Shown: positions 42,633 through 51,647, counted from the first letter of the stretch. The stretch is 64,000 bases of DNA from Agrobacterium larrymoorei (GCF_005145045.1 NZ_CP039691.1:1810001-1874000); one strand, 5' to 3'. Numbers and translations are program-made. Notes: a model not told the origin generated them from the letters alone.

Positions 42633-43798
42633 AGCCCTTTCGCGCGATAGCCGTACAGCCAATCGAAATCCGTCAGGAATTTTTCTGACGGACGGAGCGA
42701 CAAGAGAACATCACGCCCGACGCGCATGGGCCCGCGGGCGTGATAGGCAAATTTGTTGAGCGCGGCGCGCTTGCGCGCCTTCTCTATTCGCGGAACACGA
42801 TGTGCCTCGAAGGCGGCCAATGCAGTGCGGAGGTCTTTCTCTTCCGCCGCGAAGCTCGCCAGCTCGAAGGCATCCTCAATGGCCATCGCAGCCCCCTGCG
42901 CCGCGAAAGGCATCATGGCGTGAGCCGCATCGCCAATGAGAACGGTGTCTCTACCGTTATGCCATCTTCCCTGCCCTGCTTCAAATAGTGGCCAGAAGGT
43001 TGGCTCCGTCGGGCAATCCAGTATCTGGGAAAATGCGGAATTCCATTTGCGAAACTGCTGCATCAGCAATTCCTTCTGGCGGCCTTGCGCTTCGGCTTTC
43101 CATGTATCCCCCGGATTAGCTCCGGCCGCTATGGCAACGATGTTGAAGCCGCCTGTTTCAGCCAGAGGATATGCCACGAGATGGGCGGATGGGCCGAGAA
43201 AGGCCGTGACCCTGTTGCTATCCAGAAATTTTGGCACATCGTCTGCGGCCAACATAAAACGCCATGCGACATTGCCGGAAAAAGTCGCCGCGGGGCTATC
43301 CGGCACGGCATAACGGGCGCTGGACCAGACACCGTCCGCCCCCACGATCAGGTCCGGCTCGACAAAGATTGTGCTGGCAATTTCCTGCTTGCTGGCATTT
43401 TCCAGCCTCTTGCCGAGGTGGAGGCGGCAAAGCGGATTTTCCGTCACTGCCGTCAGAAGTGCATGCTGTAAGGTGGAGCGATGCAGCACGCCGTAAGGTG
43501 CGTTCCAGCGCTCTCTCGCAGCGCTTTTCATCGGCAGGGAGACCAGCGTCTTGAGCGACAGGCCGGATGCAAGATCCACCGTTTCAGGTTCCAGCCAGCG
43601 TTTTTCGATGGCTGGCAGCACATCCAGCGCAGCAAGAATGCGCGCGGCGTTGGGAGAAATCTGTAGACCGGCGCCGACCTCTGCGAGTGCCGACGCCTGT
43701 TCGATGATCTCGCAGCCAATGCCGCGGCTGGCAAAAGAAAGGGCTGCGGTGAGACCGGCAATACCGGCACCGACGATTGCCACTGTTTTTATGGGCAT
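42629..43798 (-). CDS. FAD-dependent monooxygenase, salicylate hydroxylase-like
   Basis: A 389-residue class A flavoprotein monooxygenase. The FAD Rossmann motif is VAIVGAGIAGLTAALSFASR at residues 6-25, the D-G motif is IVGADGVWSSAR, and the flavin ribityl-binding block is VLIGDAAHAMMPFAAQGAAM. This combination matches salicylate/3-hydroxybenzoate hydroxylase-type enzymes, but the aromatic substrate cannot be read from sequence. Quinone biosynthesis hydroxylases have a different C-terminal end, so that role is less likely. It is convergent with metC, with a four-base overlap of stops, and about 23 bases downstream of the zinc-protein gene. Confidence 0.88.
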   Translation of the reverse strand: MPIKTVAIVGAGIAGLTAALSFASRGIGCEIIEQASALAEVGAGLQISPNAARILAALDVLPAIEKRWLEPETVDLASGLSLKTLVSLPMKSAARERWNAPYGVLHRSTLQHALLTAVTENPLCRLHLGKRLENASKQEIASTIFVEPDLIVGADGVWSSARYAVPDSPAATFSGNVAWRFMLAADDVPKFLDSNRVTAFLGPSAHLVAYPLAETGGFNIVAIAAGANPGDTWKAEAQGRQKELLMQQFRKWNSAFSQILDCPTEPTFWPLFEAGQGRWHNGRDTVLIGDAAHAMMPFAAQGAAMAIEDAFELASFAAEEKDLRTALAAFEAHRVPRIEKARKRAALNKFAYHARGPMRVGRDVLLSLRPSEKFLTDFDWLYGYRAKGL

Positions 43799-43820
43799 GG
43801 AAAGCCCCGAAAATAAGGAG

Positions 43821-44066
43821 TTACGCTGCCTTCACATGGAAGACGCAGCCGGGAGGATTGGTCTGCGTGGCCTTCAGCGACGGGTTATAGCGATAGAGGG
43901 TCGAGCAGTAGGAACAGACCTTTTCGTTGTCTTCGCCCATATCGATGAAGATATGCGGATGATCGAAAGGAACGGATGCACCCGTGCACATGAATTCCTT
44001 GACGCCGATTTCGATCATGCGATGTCCGCCGTCGTTCTGGAAATGAGGAATTGTGTGCCCGGCCAT
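43821..44066 (-). CDS. zf-CHCC zinc protein, NDUFS6-like
   Basis: An 81-residue protein of the zf-CHCC family. Metal ligands are visible as C27 in EFMCTG, the His pair in FDHPHIF, and the C-x-x-C of VCSYCSTLY; this is the C-H-C-C pattern of the mitochondrial complex I subunit NDUFS6. Alphaproteobacterial members are the bacterial ancestors of that subunit. GGAG lies six bases before the ATG at 44066; a longer open frame upstream is not supported. The FAD monooxygenase follows closely on the same strand. Association with complex I here is inference from the family. Confidence 0.88.
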   Translation of the reverse strand: MAGHTIPHFQNDGGHRMIEIGVKEFMCTGASVPFDHPHIFIDMGEDNEKVCSYCSTLYRYNPSLKATQTNPPGCVFHVKAA

Positions 44067-44219
44067 GTTCGTCTCCAAATGCCACTTCGTCTTGAGAGCC
44101 AACGCTCGTATTTTTCGAGTATGTAGCCTTAAATCGGTCCGACCTCCACAGAAAATAACGCCGAATATTTTCAACGCTTCGATTTCCTGACATATGGTCG
44201 GCAAAAAAGGATGTCTTTG

Positions 44220-45002
44220 ATGAATCTCAACATGCCGCAATTTTCGTCCTTCACCCGCGATGGTGTGCAACTGGCCTATTTCGATGAGGGCAATCCCTCC
44301 GGTCTGCCAGTGCTGTTGATCCACGGCTTCGCCTCCAGTGCCGCCGTCAACTGGATTCATCCTGGCTGGCTGAAGACGCTGGGCGATGCGGGCTACCGCG
44401 TGATCGCACTCGATAATCGCGGCCATGGCGCAAGCGACAAGCCGCATGATCCGGACGCTTATTATCCCGCCGTGATGGCAGAGGACGCGATTGGCCTGCT
44501 CAACCATCTCGGTATTTCGGAAGCGCATGTCATGGGTTACTCAATGGGTGCGCGCATTTCCGCCTTCGCTGCCATGGCGCATCCAGAGCGCGTCCGCTCG
44601 CTGGTTTTCGGCGGTCTCGGCGTCGGAATGGTGGATGGCGTCGGCGATTGGGATCCGATTGCGGAGGCCCTGCGCGCGCCGTCTCTCGATGTGGTGACAC
44701 ATGAACGTGGGCGCATGTTCCGCGCTTTTGCCGAACAGACGAAGAGCGACCGCGTGGCGCTTGCCGCCTGCATCGAGACCTCCCGCGTTCTCGTGACCAG
44801 AGAAGAAGCCGCGAAAATCGATGCTCCGACGCTTATCGCGGTTGGAACGAAGGACGATATTGCGGGCTTTGGACAAGAACTGGCAGACCTGATGCCGAAC
44901 GCAAGGGCCATCGATATTCCGAACCGGGATCACATGCTTGCAGTGGGCGACCGTGTCTTCAAGGCAGCCGTGCTGGAGTTCTATGCCGATCTCGACAAGT
45001 AG
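44220..45002 (+). CDS. Alpha/beta hydrolase
   Basis: A 260-residue alpha/beta-hydrolase-fold enzyme. The nucleophile elbow is G-Y-S-M-G in HVMGYSMGARISA, the oxyanion block LLIHGFASSAAVNW is near residue 35, the acid is probably the Asp of VGTKDDIAG, and the catalytic His is in NRDHMLAVG. Substrate is not predictable; the resemblance is to the general esterase/haloperoxidase-like group. Two ATGs lie nine bases apart; 44220 has AAAGG nine bases upstream, while 44211 touches it. It is divergent from the NDUFS6-like gene and upstream of cysE on the same strand. Confidence 0.9.
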   Translation: MNLNMPQFSSFTRDGVQLAYFDEGNPSGLPVLLIHGFASSAAVNWIHPGWLKTLGDAGYRVIALDNRGHGASDKPHDPDAYYPAVMAEDAIGLLNHLGISEAHVMGYSMGARISAFAAMAHPERVRSLVFGGLGVGMVDGVGDWDPIAEALRAPSLDVVTHERGRMFRAFAEQTKSDRVALAACIETSRVLVTREEAAKIDAPTLIAVGTKDDIAGFGQELADLMPNARAIDIPNRDHMLAVGDRVFKAAVLEFYADLDK

Positions 45003-45143
45003 GCGACATGAAGAAATCCTGTTCCACAAAGCTGTCAGAAAAACTCATGGTTTCTCATCTTTAACCCAGTTGGCGCATACCCATTTCTATACGACAGGTT
45101 TTTCTGTATAACTGACGTACTACCCGGTTTAAGGAGACCCTCC

Positions 45144-45968
45144 ATGGTCGCACGCATCGAGGCCCGCCAGCAGGATCAGCTTTCCATCGTTGATCCGATC
45201 TGGGGCAGTCTGCTGAATGAAGCGCGCGCGGCGGCGGCTCAGGACCCGCTGCTTTCCGCCTTCTTCTATTCCACGATTCTCAATCATCATTCGCTGGAAG
45301 ACTGCGTGATCTATCGCATCTGCGAGCTGCTCGATCACCCGGATATGCAGGCGGTTCTGCTGCGCCAGACCTTCGCGGACATGCTGGATGACTGGCCGGA
45401 ATGGGGCACGATCCTGCGCGTGGACATTCAGGCGGTTTACGACCGCGATCCCGCCTGCACGCGTTTCATGGAGCCGCTGCTCTACTTCAAGGGTTTCCAC
45501 GCCATCCAGACTCATCGCCTTGCGCACTGGCTGTGGATGAAGGGACGGCGTGATTTTGCGCTTTATCTTCAGAGCCGTTCCTCCAGCGTGTTCCAGACGG
45601 ATATCAACCCTGCTGCCCGTATCGGCAAGGGCGTGTTCCTTGACCACGCCACGGGATTGGTCGTCGGTGAAACTGCGGTCATCGGAGATAATGTCTCTAT
45701 CCTTCATGGCGTCACGCTGGGTGGCACGGGCAAGGAAGGCGCGGATCGTCATCCGAAGATTCGCAGCGGCGTGCTGATTGGCGCTGGCGCCAAAATTCTC
45801 GGCAACATCGAAATCGGCAGCTGCTCGCGCATTGCAGCCGGTTCCGTCGTGCTGAAACCCGTTCCGCCGAAGGCCACAGTCGCAGGCGTTCCCGCCAAGA
45901 TCGTTGGTGAGGCCGGGTGCAGCGAGCCATCGCGCATCATGGACCAGATCATCGGTGCAGATATCTGA
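45144..45968 (+). CDS. cysE: Serine O-acetyltransferase
   Basis: A 274-residue enzyme making O-acetylserine from serine and acetyl-CoA, the first step of cysteine synthesis. An N-terminal helical domain (about 1-145) is followed by a left-handed beta helix of hexapeptide repeats starting near NPAARIGKGVFLDHATGLVV, which carries the catalytic His (DHATG). GDNVSILHGVTLGGTGKEG is the second conserved block. The C-terminal tail ends in IIGADI; a terminal isoleucine is the usual docking end for O-acetylserine sulfhydrylase. GGAG precedes the ATG. Feedback inhibition by cysteine is a family trait. Confidence 0.96.
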   Translation: MVARIEARQQDQLSIVDPIWGSLLNEARAAAAQDPLLSAFFYSTILNHHSLEDCVIYRICELLDHPDMQAVLLRQTFADMLDDWPEWGTILRVDIQAVYDRDPACTRFMEPLLYFKGFHAIQTHRLAHWLWMKGRRDFALYLQSRSSSVFQTDINPAARIGKGVFLDHATGLVVGETAVIGDNVSILHGVTLGGTGKEGADRHPKIRSGVLIGAGAKILGNIEIGSCSRIAAGSVVLKPVPPKATVAGVPAKIVGEAGCSEPSRIMDQIIGADI

Positions 45969-46133
45969 CCGACCCTGATCGTCCGTGTGGATCACGCGGA
46001 CGATTTGCCTCTTTGACTTTACTTTCGCCTTTAACCCATGGCACAAGCGGCGCACATTATCAGAGCCACGGTGTCATCACGACGCGCCTTTGCAAGACGC
46101 GTGTCGCCGTGGGAACCGCACAGGAGAAGACTG

Positions 46134-46337
46134 GTGAAAGCCGACGAAATCAAAAAGCTCGAAGCCTATTTCAAGCGCACCTTCAACGAGAAGATGGCTG
46201 TAAAGGCCCGCCCGCGCAAGGACGACTCGGCTGAAGTCTACATGGGCGAAGAGTTCCTCGGCGTCGTCTACATCGACGACGAAGACGGCGACCGCTCCTA
46301 CAATTTCTCGATGGCGATCCTCGACGTCGATCTGTAA
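46134..46337 (+). CDS. DUF3126 protein
   Basis: A 67-residue acidic protein of the DUF3126 family, conserved in alphaproteobacteria. The pattern is a short helix (VKADEIKKLEAYFKRTF), then beta strands KMAVKARPRK, AEVYMGEEFLGVVYIDDEDG and SYNFSMAILDVDL. The start is GTG with AGGAG eight bases upstream; a longer frame from 46038 is unsupported. No known enzymatic role; size and composition suggest a small binding or regulatory protein. A strong terminator follows directly, so it ends its transcript. It sits 165 bases after cysE and may be separately promoted. Confidence 0.85.
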   Translation: MKADEIKKLEAYFKRTFNEKMAVKARPRKDDSAEVYMGEEFLGVVYIDDEDGDRSYNFSMAILDVDL

Positions 46338-46364
46338 TCACCAGCCGGTGACAGAACAATCGCG

Positions 46365-46399
46365 AGCCGCCCGAGACCAGAGTTTCGGGCGGCTTTTTT
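46365..46399 (+). terminator. Terminator after DUF3126 gene
   Basis: Stem AGCCGCCCGA / TCGGGCGGCT with a 10-base loop, then TTTTT, beginning 28 bases past the stop codon. Confidence 0.9.
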
Positions 46400-46456
46400 G
46401 TCATTATTTTATAGCCAAAAAGTCGGAATATGATTCCGTTATTTCAGCCGGTTTGA

Positions 46457-47227
46457 TTGGATAAGACTTTGACCGAAATCGAATTTCACTTCGTAGACAA
46501 TGATCCATCGTTCAACAAAAACATCCCGCCATTTTTGCTTTCATCCGAAGAGCGCACAGCCATCGATTCACACTGGAATTCGGTCAATCTGGATGGACGC
46601 TTTTTCAACGGCCCGGTTCTTGCGGCCACAAATATCAACACTTCGCCCGCCTCACCCCGACTCGAAGTCGGCCTGACAGACTATGCTCATTATCTCTACG
46701 CGGCCTCGAACCCAGGCTCGTCCACGCCATGCAAGAACGTCTATTGCGCGGCCTTGATCGTCACCAAAGACAACCGGCTCGTCATCGGCCAGATGGCTTC
46801 CAGAACGGCAGCGCCGGGAAAGCTTCAACTCGTTGGAGGTAATGTCGAACTGTCGCCGAGTGGAGAAATCGACGCTCGGGAATGCTGTATTCGAGAAATC
46901 TCAGAAGAAGTAGGAGACAGCTTCGCCTCGGCAATCGAAATGAATGTGCCCTTTTGCATAAAGACAGGCGGCCCTTCTCAAAGTGTGGGCCTGTTTTATC
47001 TCGCTCATATTTCGCTAACGGCAACCGAAGCACAGAATGCCTTCGACCTTCATCAGGAGGCAACACGGCAGCGGGGTGAAGAGCCGGAACTATCGCAACT
47101 CCACTTCGTCGCGCTGAAGCAGCCAGAACTCGATTCCGTCTGCGTCGAGCACGCAGGAAGAATGGTCGATTATCTCGCGCCACTTCTTTCCAACCATCTC
47201 GAACAGATGGCTCGAATTCCTGCGTAA
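46457..47227 (+). CDS. Nudix-like hydrolase with altered Nudix box
   Basis: A roughly 256-residue protein. A Nudix-like box is seen in GGNVELSPSGEIDARECCIR followed by EISEEVGD: the core R-E-x-x-E-E-x-G is intact, but two or three extra residues after the first glycines and one extra residue before R-E break the standard G-x5-E-x7 spacing. The N-terminal 100 residues form a separate domain with no recognised motif. The start is unclear: TTG at 46457 or 46469, neither with a good ribosome binding site. If active it would cleave a nucleoside-diphosphate-X compound; the spacing change makes that uncertain. It lies upstream of tRNA-Glu with an isolated inverted repeat between. Confidence 0.65.
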   Translation: MDKTLTEIEFHFVDNDPSFNKNIPPFLLSSEERTAIDSHWNSVNLDGRFFNGPVLAATNINTSPASPRLEVGLTDYAHYLYAASNPGSSTPCKNVYCAALIVTKDNRLVIGQMASRTAAPGKLQLVGGNVELSPSGEIDARECCIREISEEVGDSFASAIEMNVPFCIKTGGPSQSVGLFYLAHISLTATEAQNAFDLHQEATRQRGEEPELSQLHFVALKQPELDSVCVEHAGRMVDYLAPLLSNHLEQMARIPA

Positions 47228-47314
47228 AATAGAGCTTCCGATTTTTTATGCCCTTCCCCGATGAGCGTGAGGAACCAAATATTCATCCGCTCGTTTCTTC
47301 CCTGTCCCCCCGAT

Positions 47315-47370
47315 GAAGCGTGAGGATGCGATAAACGGGAAGCCCCTGATCCCACGCATCCTCACGCTTC
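47315..47370. repeat. Perfect 16-bp inverted repeat
   Basis: GAAGCGTGAGGATGCG at 47315-47330 and its exact complement at 47355-47370, with a 24-base loop. A degenerate partial copy (GATGAGCGTGAGGA) lies at about 47261. It is between the Nudix-like gene and tRNA-Glu; no U-run follows, so it is not a classical terminator. Nothing else is recognised in this 300-base gap. Confidence 0.75.
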
Positions 47371-47526
47371 CCCCCTTCTTCCATCACATCTGATTTTGCT
47401 TAAACGTCACGTTTTTCCACATCCTCAACGGTGCTTTGGAAAAAATGTCGTCCAAATGAAAAAAAATCAGAATAGGTGCTTGCGGAGAATCCGATGCCTG
47501 ATTATAAGGCCCCCAACAACGCGTAC

Positions 47527-47601
47527 GCGCCCTTCGTCTATCGGTTAGGACGTCAGATTTTCATTCTGAAAAGAGGGGTTCGACTCCCCTAGGGCGTACC
47601 A
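47527..47601 (+). tRNA. tRNA-Glu, anticodon UUC
   Basis: Acceptor stem GCGCCCT / AGGGCGT (first pair G-U) with encoded CCA, T-loop GTTCGACTC, and anticodon stem CAGATTTTCATTCTG giving UUC. Confidence 0.96.
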
Positions 47602-47694
47602 CTTTCCTCAATAAATTCATAATTGTGCACGAGTTAGTTAAACTAACTCGCGATGTTGTTTTCTCATCCGAAAAATGGCCTGCAGACAGAGTTG

Positions 47695-49503
47695 TCAGGG
47701 CGCGAAAGCAGCGTCCAGAACGCGTAGCTGCACCCTCTTCTGGCCCTGCCATTGTTCCGCGCCAAGCGTACCCGCGACGTGAATTTGGCGGCCTCGGGCG
47801 TTCATCAGCATCTGCCCCAGCGGCGCGTCTGCCGCGCGGAAGGCGATACCGTCAAGGCGGGAGCCATCCAGCGCTTCAAGCGTAATCTTGACGTGCGATG
47901 TGCCAACAACGCGCACATCTCGCAGACGGTGAGCAGGCACGGCAAAGATTGGCTGGGCGTGGCCGGAGCCGTAAGGGCCCGCCTGCTCAAGTTGATCGAT
48001 AAGCGCAAGCGTGGCGCCGGAGGCACCGATGGCGCCGTCGATTTTCAACACGCTATTTTCAACGAGTTGGGATACCGTCTTCTGTGCGGCCTCTTCAAAG
48101 AAGGCTCGAAGGCGGCCGAGATTGGCGCGCTCCACCGTCAGGCCAGCCGCCATGGCGTGCCCGCCGCCCTTGACCAGCAGACCCTCCTCTACGGCATTTC
48201 GCACCATGCGGCCCATATCGAAGCCATTGATGGAGCGACCGGAGCCGGTGCCTTTGCCTTGAGAATCAAAGGCGATGGCGAAGGCGGGCCGCCGGAAACG
48301 GTCCTTCAGGCGGGACGCAAGCAGACCGACGATGCCGGGATGCCAGTTTTCCCGCGCCGTCACGATGACACCGGCACCGGAACCATCGCCATATTCGAAC
48401 AGCGCCTCCGCCTCAGCCTCTGCCAGCATGGCCGCTTCCATCGCCTGACGCTCGCGGTTCAACTCGTCCAGCTTCTCGGCAATGACATCCGCCTGCGTAG
48501 TGTCATCCAGCGTCAGCAGGCGGCTGCCGAGCGCGGCATCTCCGATACGCCCGCCCGCATTGATACGTGGGCCGATGAGGAAGCCGAAATGATAAGGCGT
48601 GACCGGACCACCGAGACCCGCCTTCTTGAAGAGTGCGGCAAGTCCGGCATTGTTCATGTGGCGCGCGGCCACGAGACCCTTCACCACGTAAGCGCGGTTC
48701 AGACCCTTCAGAGGCACCACGTCGCAGACCGTCGCCAGCGCCACGATGTCGAGATAGGTCAGCAGGTCCAGCATGAAGGCCTGTCGATTGCGGCGGTCCT
48801 TCAGCACGCGCAGCGTCGCCACCAGAACCAGAAACACCACGCCCGCCGCGCAGAGATGTCCCTGCCCCGAAAGATCATCCTCCCGGTTTGGATTGACCAG
48901 CGCCACCGCTGGCGGAAGCTCTGTCCCCACCTGGTGATGGTCGATGACAACGACATCCGTTCCGGCATCGCGCGCAGCTTCAAGCGATTCATGGCTGGTG
49001 GAACCGCAGTCCACGGTAATAATCAGCGTTGCGCCATTGGCGGCAAGCTGCTGCATGGCAGCGGGGTTCGGGCCATAGCCTTCAAAAATGCGGTCGGGAA
49101 TGTAGATTTCAGGCTGGAGGCCAAAGTGGTGGAGAAAGCGATACATCAGCGCCGAGGAAGCCGCGCCATCGACGTCATAGTCACCGAAGATCGCGATCTT
49201 CTCCTGCTTTTCCACAGCATCGGCAATGCGCAGAGCCGCCTTCTCGCAGTCGGTCAAGGTATGCGGGTCAGGCATAAGGGAGCGAATGGTGGGATCCAGA
49301 AATGCCAGCGCATCATCTACACCGACATTGCGGCCTGCCAGAACACGGGCAATGAGCTCTGGAATGCCGTGGACCTGAGACATGGCAAGCGCACGGTTCT
49401 GCCCGGCCTGATCCAGCCGTGACATCCATCGCTGTTCTGTTGCCGATCGTTCTACGCCGAGGAATGCTCTCGGCACAGCATCGACCGTTTCAATCATTGC
49501 CAT
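47695..49503 (-). CDS. recJ: Single-stranded-DNA-specific exonuclease RecJ
   Basis: A 602-residue 5'-3' exonuclease of the DHH phosphoesterase family, used in recombination, mismatch and base-excision repair. Motif I is IAIFGDYDVDGAASSAL near residue 103, the DHH motif is VVIDHHQVG, and the DHHA1 end carries VKGGGHAMAAGLT. GPRINAGGRIGDA is another RecJ-specific block. Length is close to the 577 of E. coli. An ATG six bases into the gene is also possible. The other strand carries a long open frame of no significance. It is alone between tRNA-Glu and small membrane genes. Confidence 0.97.
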   Translation of the reverse strand: MAMIETVDAVPRAFLGVERSATEQRWMSRLDQAGQNRALAMSQVHGIPELIARVLAGRNVGVDDALAFLDPTIRSLMPDPHTLTDCEKAALRIADAVEKQEKIAIFGDYDVDGAASSALMYRFLHHFGLQPEIYIPDRIFEGYGPNPAAMQQLAANGATLIITVDCGSTSHESLEAARDAGTDVVVIDHHQVGTELPPAVALVNPNREDDLSGQGHLCAAGVVFLVLVATLRVLKDRRNRQAFMLDLLTYLDIVALATVCDVVPLKGLNRAYVVKGLVAARHMNNAGLAALFKKAGLGGPVTPYHFGFLIGPRINAGGRIGDAALGSRLLTLDDTTQADVIAEKLDELNRERQAMEAAMLAEAEAEALFEYGDGSGAGVIVTARENWHPGIVGLLASRLKDRFRRPAFAIAFDSQGKGTGSGRSINGFDMGRMVRNAVEEGLLVKGGGHAMAAGLTVERANLGRLRAFFEEAAQKTVSQLVENSVLKIDGAIGASGATLALIDQLEQAGPYGSGHAQPIFAVPAHRLRDVRVVGTSHVKITLEALDGSRLDGIAFRAADAPLGQMLMNARGRQIHVAGTLGAEQWQGQKRVQLRVLDAAFAP

Positions 49504-49588
49504 AGGTCAGCCTGCTTCCGTCTCAGTCATGATTATCGGCTAAAGGCGGAGCCGGGCTTTTTCAAGCAAAAACGAAAGCTGACCTCTT

Positions 49589-49804
49589 TCACCACAGAGG
49601 CAGAAAGATGAATGCGGTCAGCCCGCAGACGATTGCGCTGACGAGACAGAGCAGACGCCAGTCCCGTTCCTGACCTTCGGTTTCAAATTCCAGGCTGCGG
49701 AAATTGTCGTTCGCGCCCGGCCTGTGCGCGCCTGCTCTGGCATTCGGCCTGCCAGATACAAGGCCTTTCGGATGGTCATCCTTGAACATGATCGTTGATT
49801 TCAC
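49589..49804 (-). CDS. Small single-pass membrane protein
   Basis: A 71-residue protein with a polar N-terminus (MFKDDHPKGLVSGRPNARAG, from residue 6) and one C-terminal transmembrane helix (WRLLCLVSAIVCGLTAFIFL). The start is GTG at 49804: a strong GGGAGG lies seven bases before it, so this codon is better supported than the ATG five codons later. The topology is of a tail-anchored protein with its N-terminus in the cytoplasm. I recognise no family beyond a rhizobial hypothetical. It is encoded between recJ and a YqaA-family gene, all on the same strand. Confidence 0.7.
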   Translation of the reverse strand: MKSTIMFKDDHPKGLVSGRPNARAGAHRPGANDNFRSLEFETEGQERDWRLLCLVSAIVCGLTAFIFLPLW

Positions 49805-49901
49805 GGCCGCGCCTCCCTTCGCATGGTGAATGTCACGATGATACCATCAGCGCCCCGGCTTTTGCAAAGATTTCGCAAGCTTCGGAACGCAAATTTAAGC
49901 G

Positions 49902-50342
49902 CTAAAAAAGTCCGATAGTCGCCAGGGCAAGCACCGCATATCGCCCGATCTTGGCGATGGCGACGATGGCAATGAAAGAGGCAAGCGGCTCACGCATCAC
50001 ACCTGCGACAACCGTCAGCGGATCGCCGATGATCGGCACCCAGCTTGCCAGAAGCGACCAGCGGCCATAGCGCGCGTACCACCCTTGCGCCTTCTCCAGC
50101 TTCTCCGGCGTAAGCGGAAACCAGCGCCGGTTGCGGTAATGCTCGACGCCCCTGCCAAGATACCAGTTGACGATGGAGCCCAGAATATTTCCAAGGCTTG
50201 CGAAGGCGACGAGCAGGACGACGGAGTATTTGCCCGTGACCGTCAGGTAGACGAGCACGGATTCCGACTGGGCGGGGATAAGTGTTGCGGCAAGAAATGC
50301 CGAGGCGAAGAGCCCGAGATAGGCGCCGATCTCTCCGCTCAC
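49902..50342 (-). CDS. YqaA/DedA-family inner-membrane protein
   Basis: A 146-residue membrane protein of the YqaA branch of the DedA/VTT superfamily. Helices are at about 5-22, 30-60 (with the family's GNILGSIVNWYLGRG), and 95-146. The loop after FPLTPEKLEKAQGWYARYGR is the reentrant-type block, and ASWVPIIGDPLTVVAGVMRE carries the G-D-P motif of DedA relatives. DedA proteins move or scramble lipids such as undecaprenyl phosphate; a precise role for YqaA-type members is not settled. It starts 45 bases after the glycerate kinase stop. Confidence 0.85.
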   Translation of the reverse strand: MSGEIGAYLGLFASAFLAATLIPAQSESVLVYLTVTGKYSVVLLVAFASLGNILGSIVNWYLGRGVEHYRNRRWFPLTPEKLEKAQGWYARYGRWSLLASWVPIIGDPLTVVAGVMREPLASFIAIVAIAKIGRYAVLALATIGLF

Positions 50343-50387
50343 TATCGAGCCTCGCGAGCAACGGTCAAAGCGCGCGTGTGCCCGGAA

Positions 50388-51647
50388 CTATTCAAGCAGA
50401 AAGGCACGGAAGTCATTGACGTTGGTGCCGGTCGGGCCGGGAACGAACAGATCTCCTGCCAGATCGAAAGCAGACCATGCGTCGTGCCCGGCAAGATAGG
50501 AGCGCGCATCGCCACCGGCAGCGCGAATGCGAGCCACCGTCTGCCCATCGCAAAAAGCGCCCGCATTGTTTTCCGATCCATCGATGCCATCCGTATCTGC
50601 CGCCAGCGCGGTTATACGCTGTGTGCCCTGCAAGTCGAGCGCGGCGGACAACAGAAATTCCGAATTTCGTCCACCTTTGCCATAGGCTCCACTCCCGATC
50701 GTTACCGTCGTTTCCCCACCGGAAAGAAGGACCATCGGCTTTGCCACGCTCGCCCTGCCCGTGAACTCCTTCGCGAGAGCGGCATGCATTCTGCCGATAT
50801 CCTTCGCCTCTCCCTCGATACAGTCGGAGAGAATTAAGGGTTCGACGCCTTTTTCTCGGGCAAGCTTTGCCACAGCCTCCAGCGAGACGCGGGCGGAGGC
50901 GATGACATGGACCTCGTTATTGGCCAAGGCAGCATCAGAAGACGCGGGAGCCTTTTCACCGGCGATGAAATCGACCACATTTTGCGGAAGCGATATCCGA
51001 TAGTCGCGGATAATCCGCAGCGCTTCTTCCGCGTCGCTCTCATCCGGTACAGTCGGGCCGGAGGCGACGAAAGCCGGGTTATCGCCCGGCACATCGGAAA
51101 CGATGAGGCTGATGACCCGCGCCGGATGGGCAAGTGCTGCCAGCCTGCCGCCTTTGATCAGCGAGAAATGCTTGCGCACGACATTCATGCCGGAAATCGG
51201 CGCGCCGGAGGCCAGCAGGGCCTGATTGAGCGCGATCTCATCGGCCAGCGAGAAGCCTTCGGGCGGTGCGGGAAGCAGTGCGGAGCCGCCGCCCGATATG
51301 AGCGCGATCACCAGATCGTCTGCCGTCAGCCCCTGAACGGCTCCCATCAGAGCGGCGGAAGCGGCAAGCCCTGCCCCATCCGGCACAGGATGTGCCGACT
51401 GTAACACCTTTATGCGTTCGCATTCCGCAATCGGCCCGTGGCGAGCCACGACCAACCCTTCGAAAGGATGCGGCCAGGCGCGCTCGAATGCTTGCGCCAT
51501 CTGGCTTGCGGCCTTGCCTGCACCAATCACCAGCGTCCGCCCCTTGGGCTTTTCGGGAAGATGGCTCCGGATCGCCTCGAACGGATATGCAGCTTTAACG
51601 GCGGCGTGAAAGAGTTCCTCCAGAAACGCGCGCGATTGAACAGTCAC
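50388..51647 (-). CDS. Glycerate 2-kinase, MOFRL family
   Basis: A 419-residue kinase of the GckA/MOFRL family that phosphorylates D-glycerate to 2-phosphoglycerate. These proteins have sometimes been annotated as hydroxypyruvate reductase TtuD. The N-terminal Rossmann-like block is TLVIGAGKAASQMAQAFE, the substrate loop ALISGGGSALLPAP, and the C-terminal MOFRL domain carries LLSGGETTVTIGSGAYGKGG and ALAADTDGIDGSENNAGAF. The start is GTG at 51647: GGAGG lies five bases before it, whereas the longer frame has no such site. Its context suggests glyoxylate or serine metabolism, but no pathway partner is adjacent. Confidence 0.9.
   Translation of the reverse strand: MTVQSRAFLEELFHAAVKAAYPFEAIRSHLPEKPKGRTLVIGAGKAASQMAQAFERAWPHPFEGLVVARHGPIAECERIKVLQSAHPVPDGAGLAASAALMGAVQGLTADDLVIALISGGGSALLPAPPEGFSLADEIALNQALLASGAPISGMNVVRKHFSLIKGGRLAALAHPARVISLIVSDVPGDNPAFVASGPTVPDESDAEEALRIIRDYRISLPQNVVDFIAGEKAPASSDAALANNEVHVIASARVSLEAVAKLAREKGVEPLILSDCIEGEAKDIGRMHAALAKEFTGRASVAKPMVLLSGGETTVTIGSGAYGKGGRNSEFLLSAALDLQGTQRITALAADTDGIDGSENNAGAFCDGQTVARIRAAGGDARSYLAGHDAWSAFDLAGDLFVPGPTGTNVNDFRAFLLE

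Noticed and set aside
47527..47740. Integrated element next to tRNA-Glu
   Set aside because: No integrase gene and no repeat of the tRNA 3' end within the window. recJ follows directly.
47752..49422. 556-codon plus-strand open frame opposite recJ
   Set aside because: It is the antisense shadow of recJ, which has all catalytic motifs. The plus-strand product has no recognisable domain.
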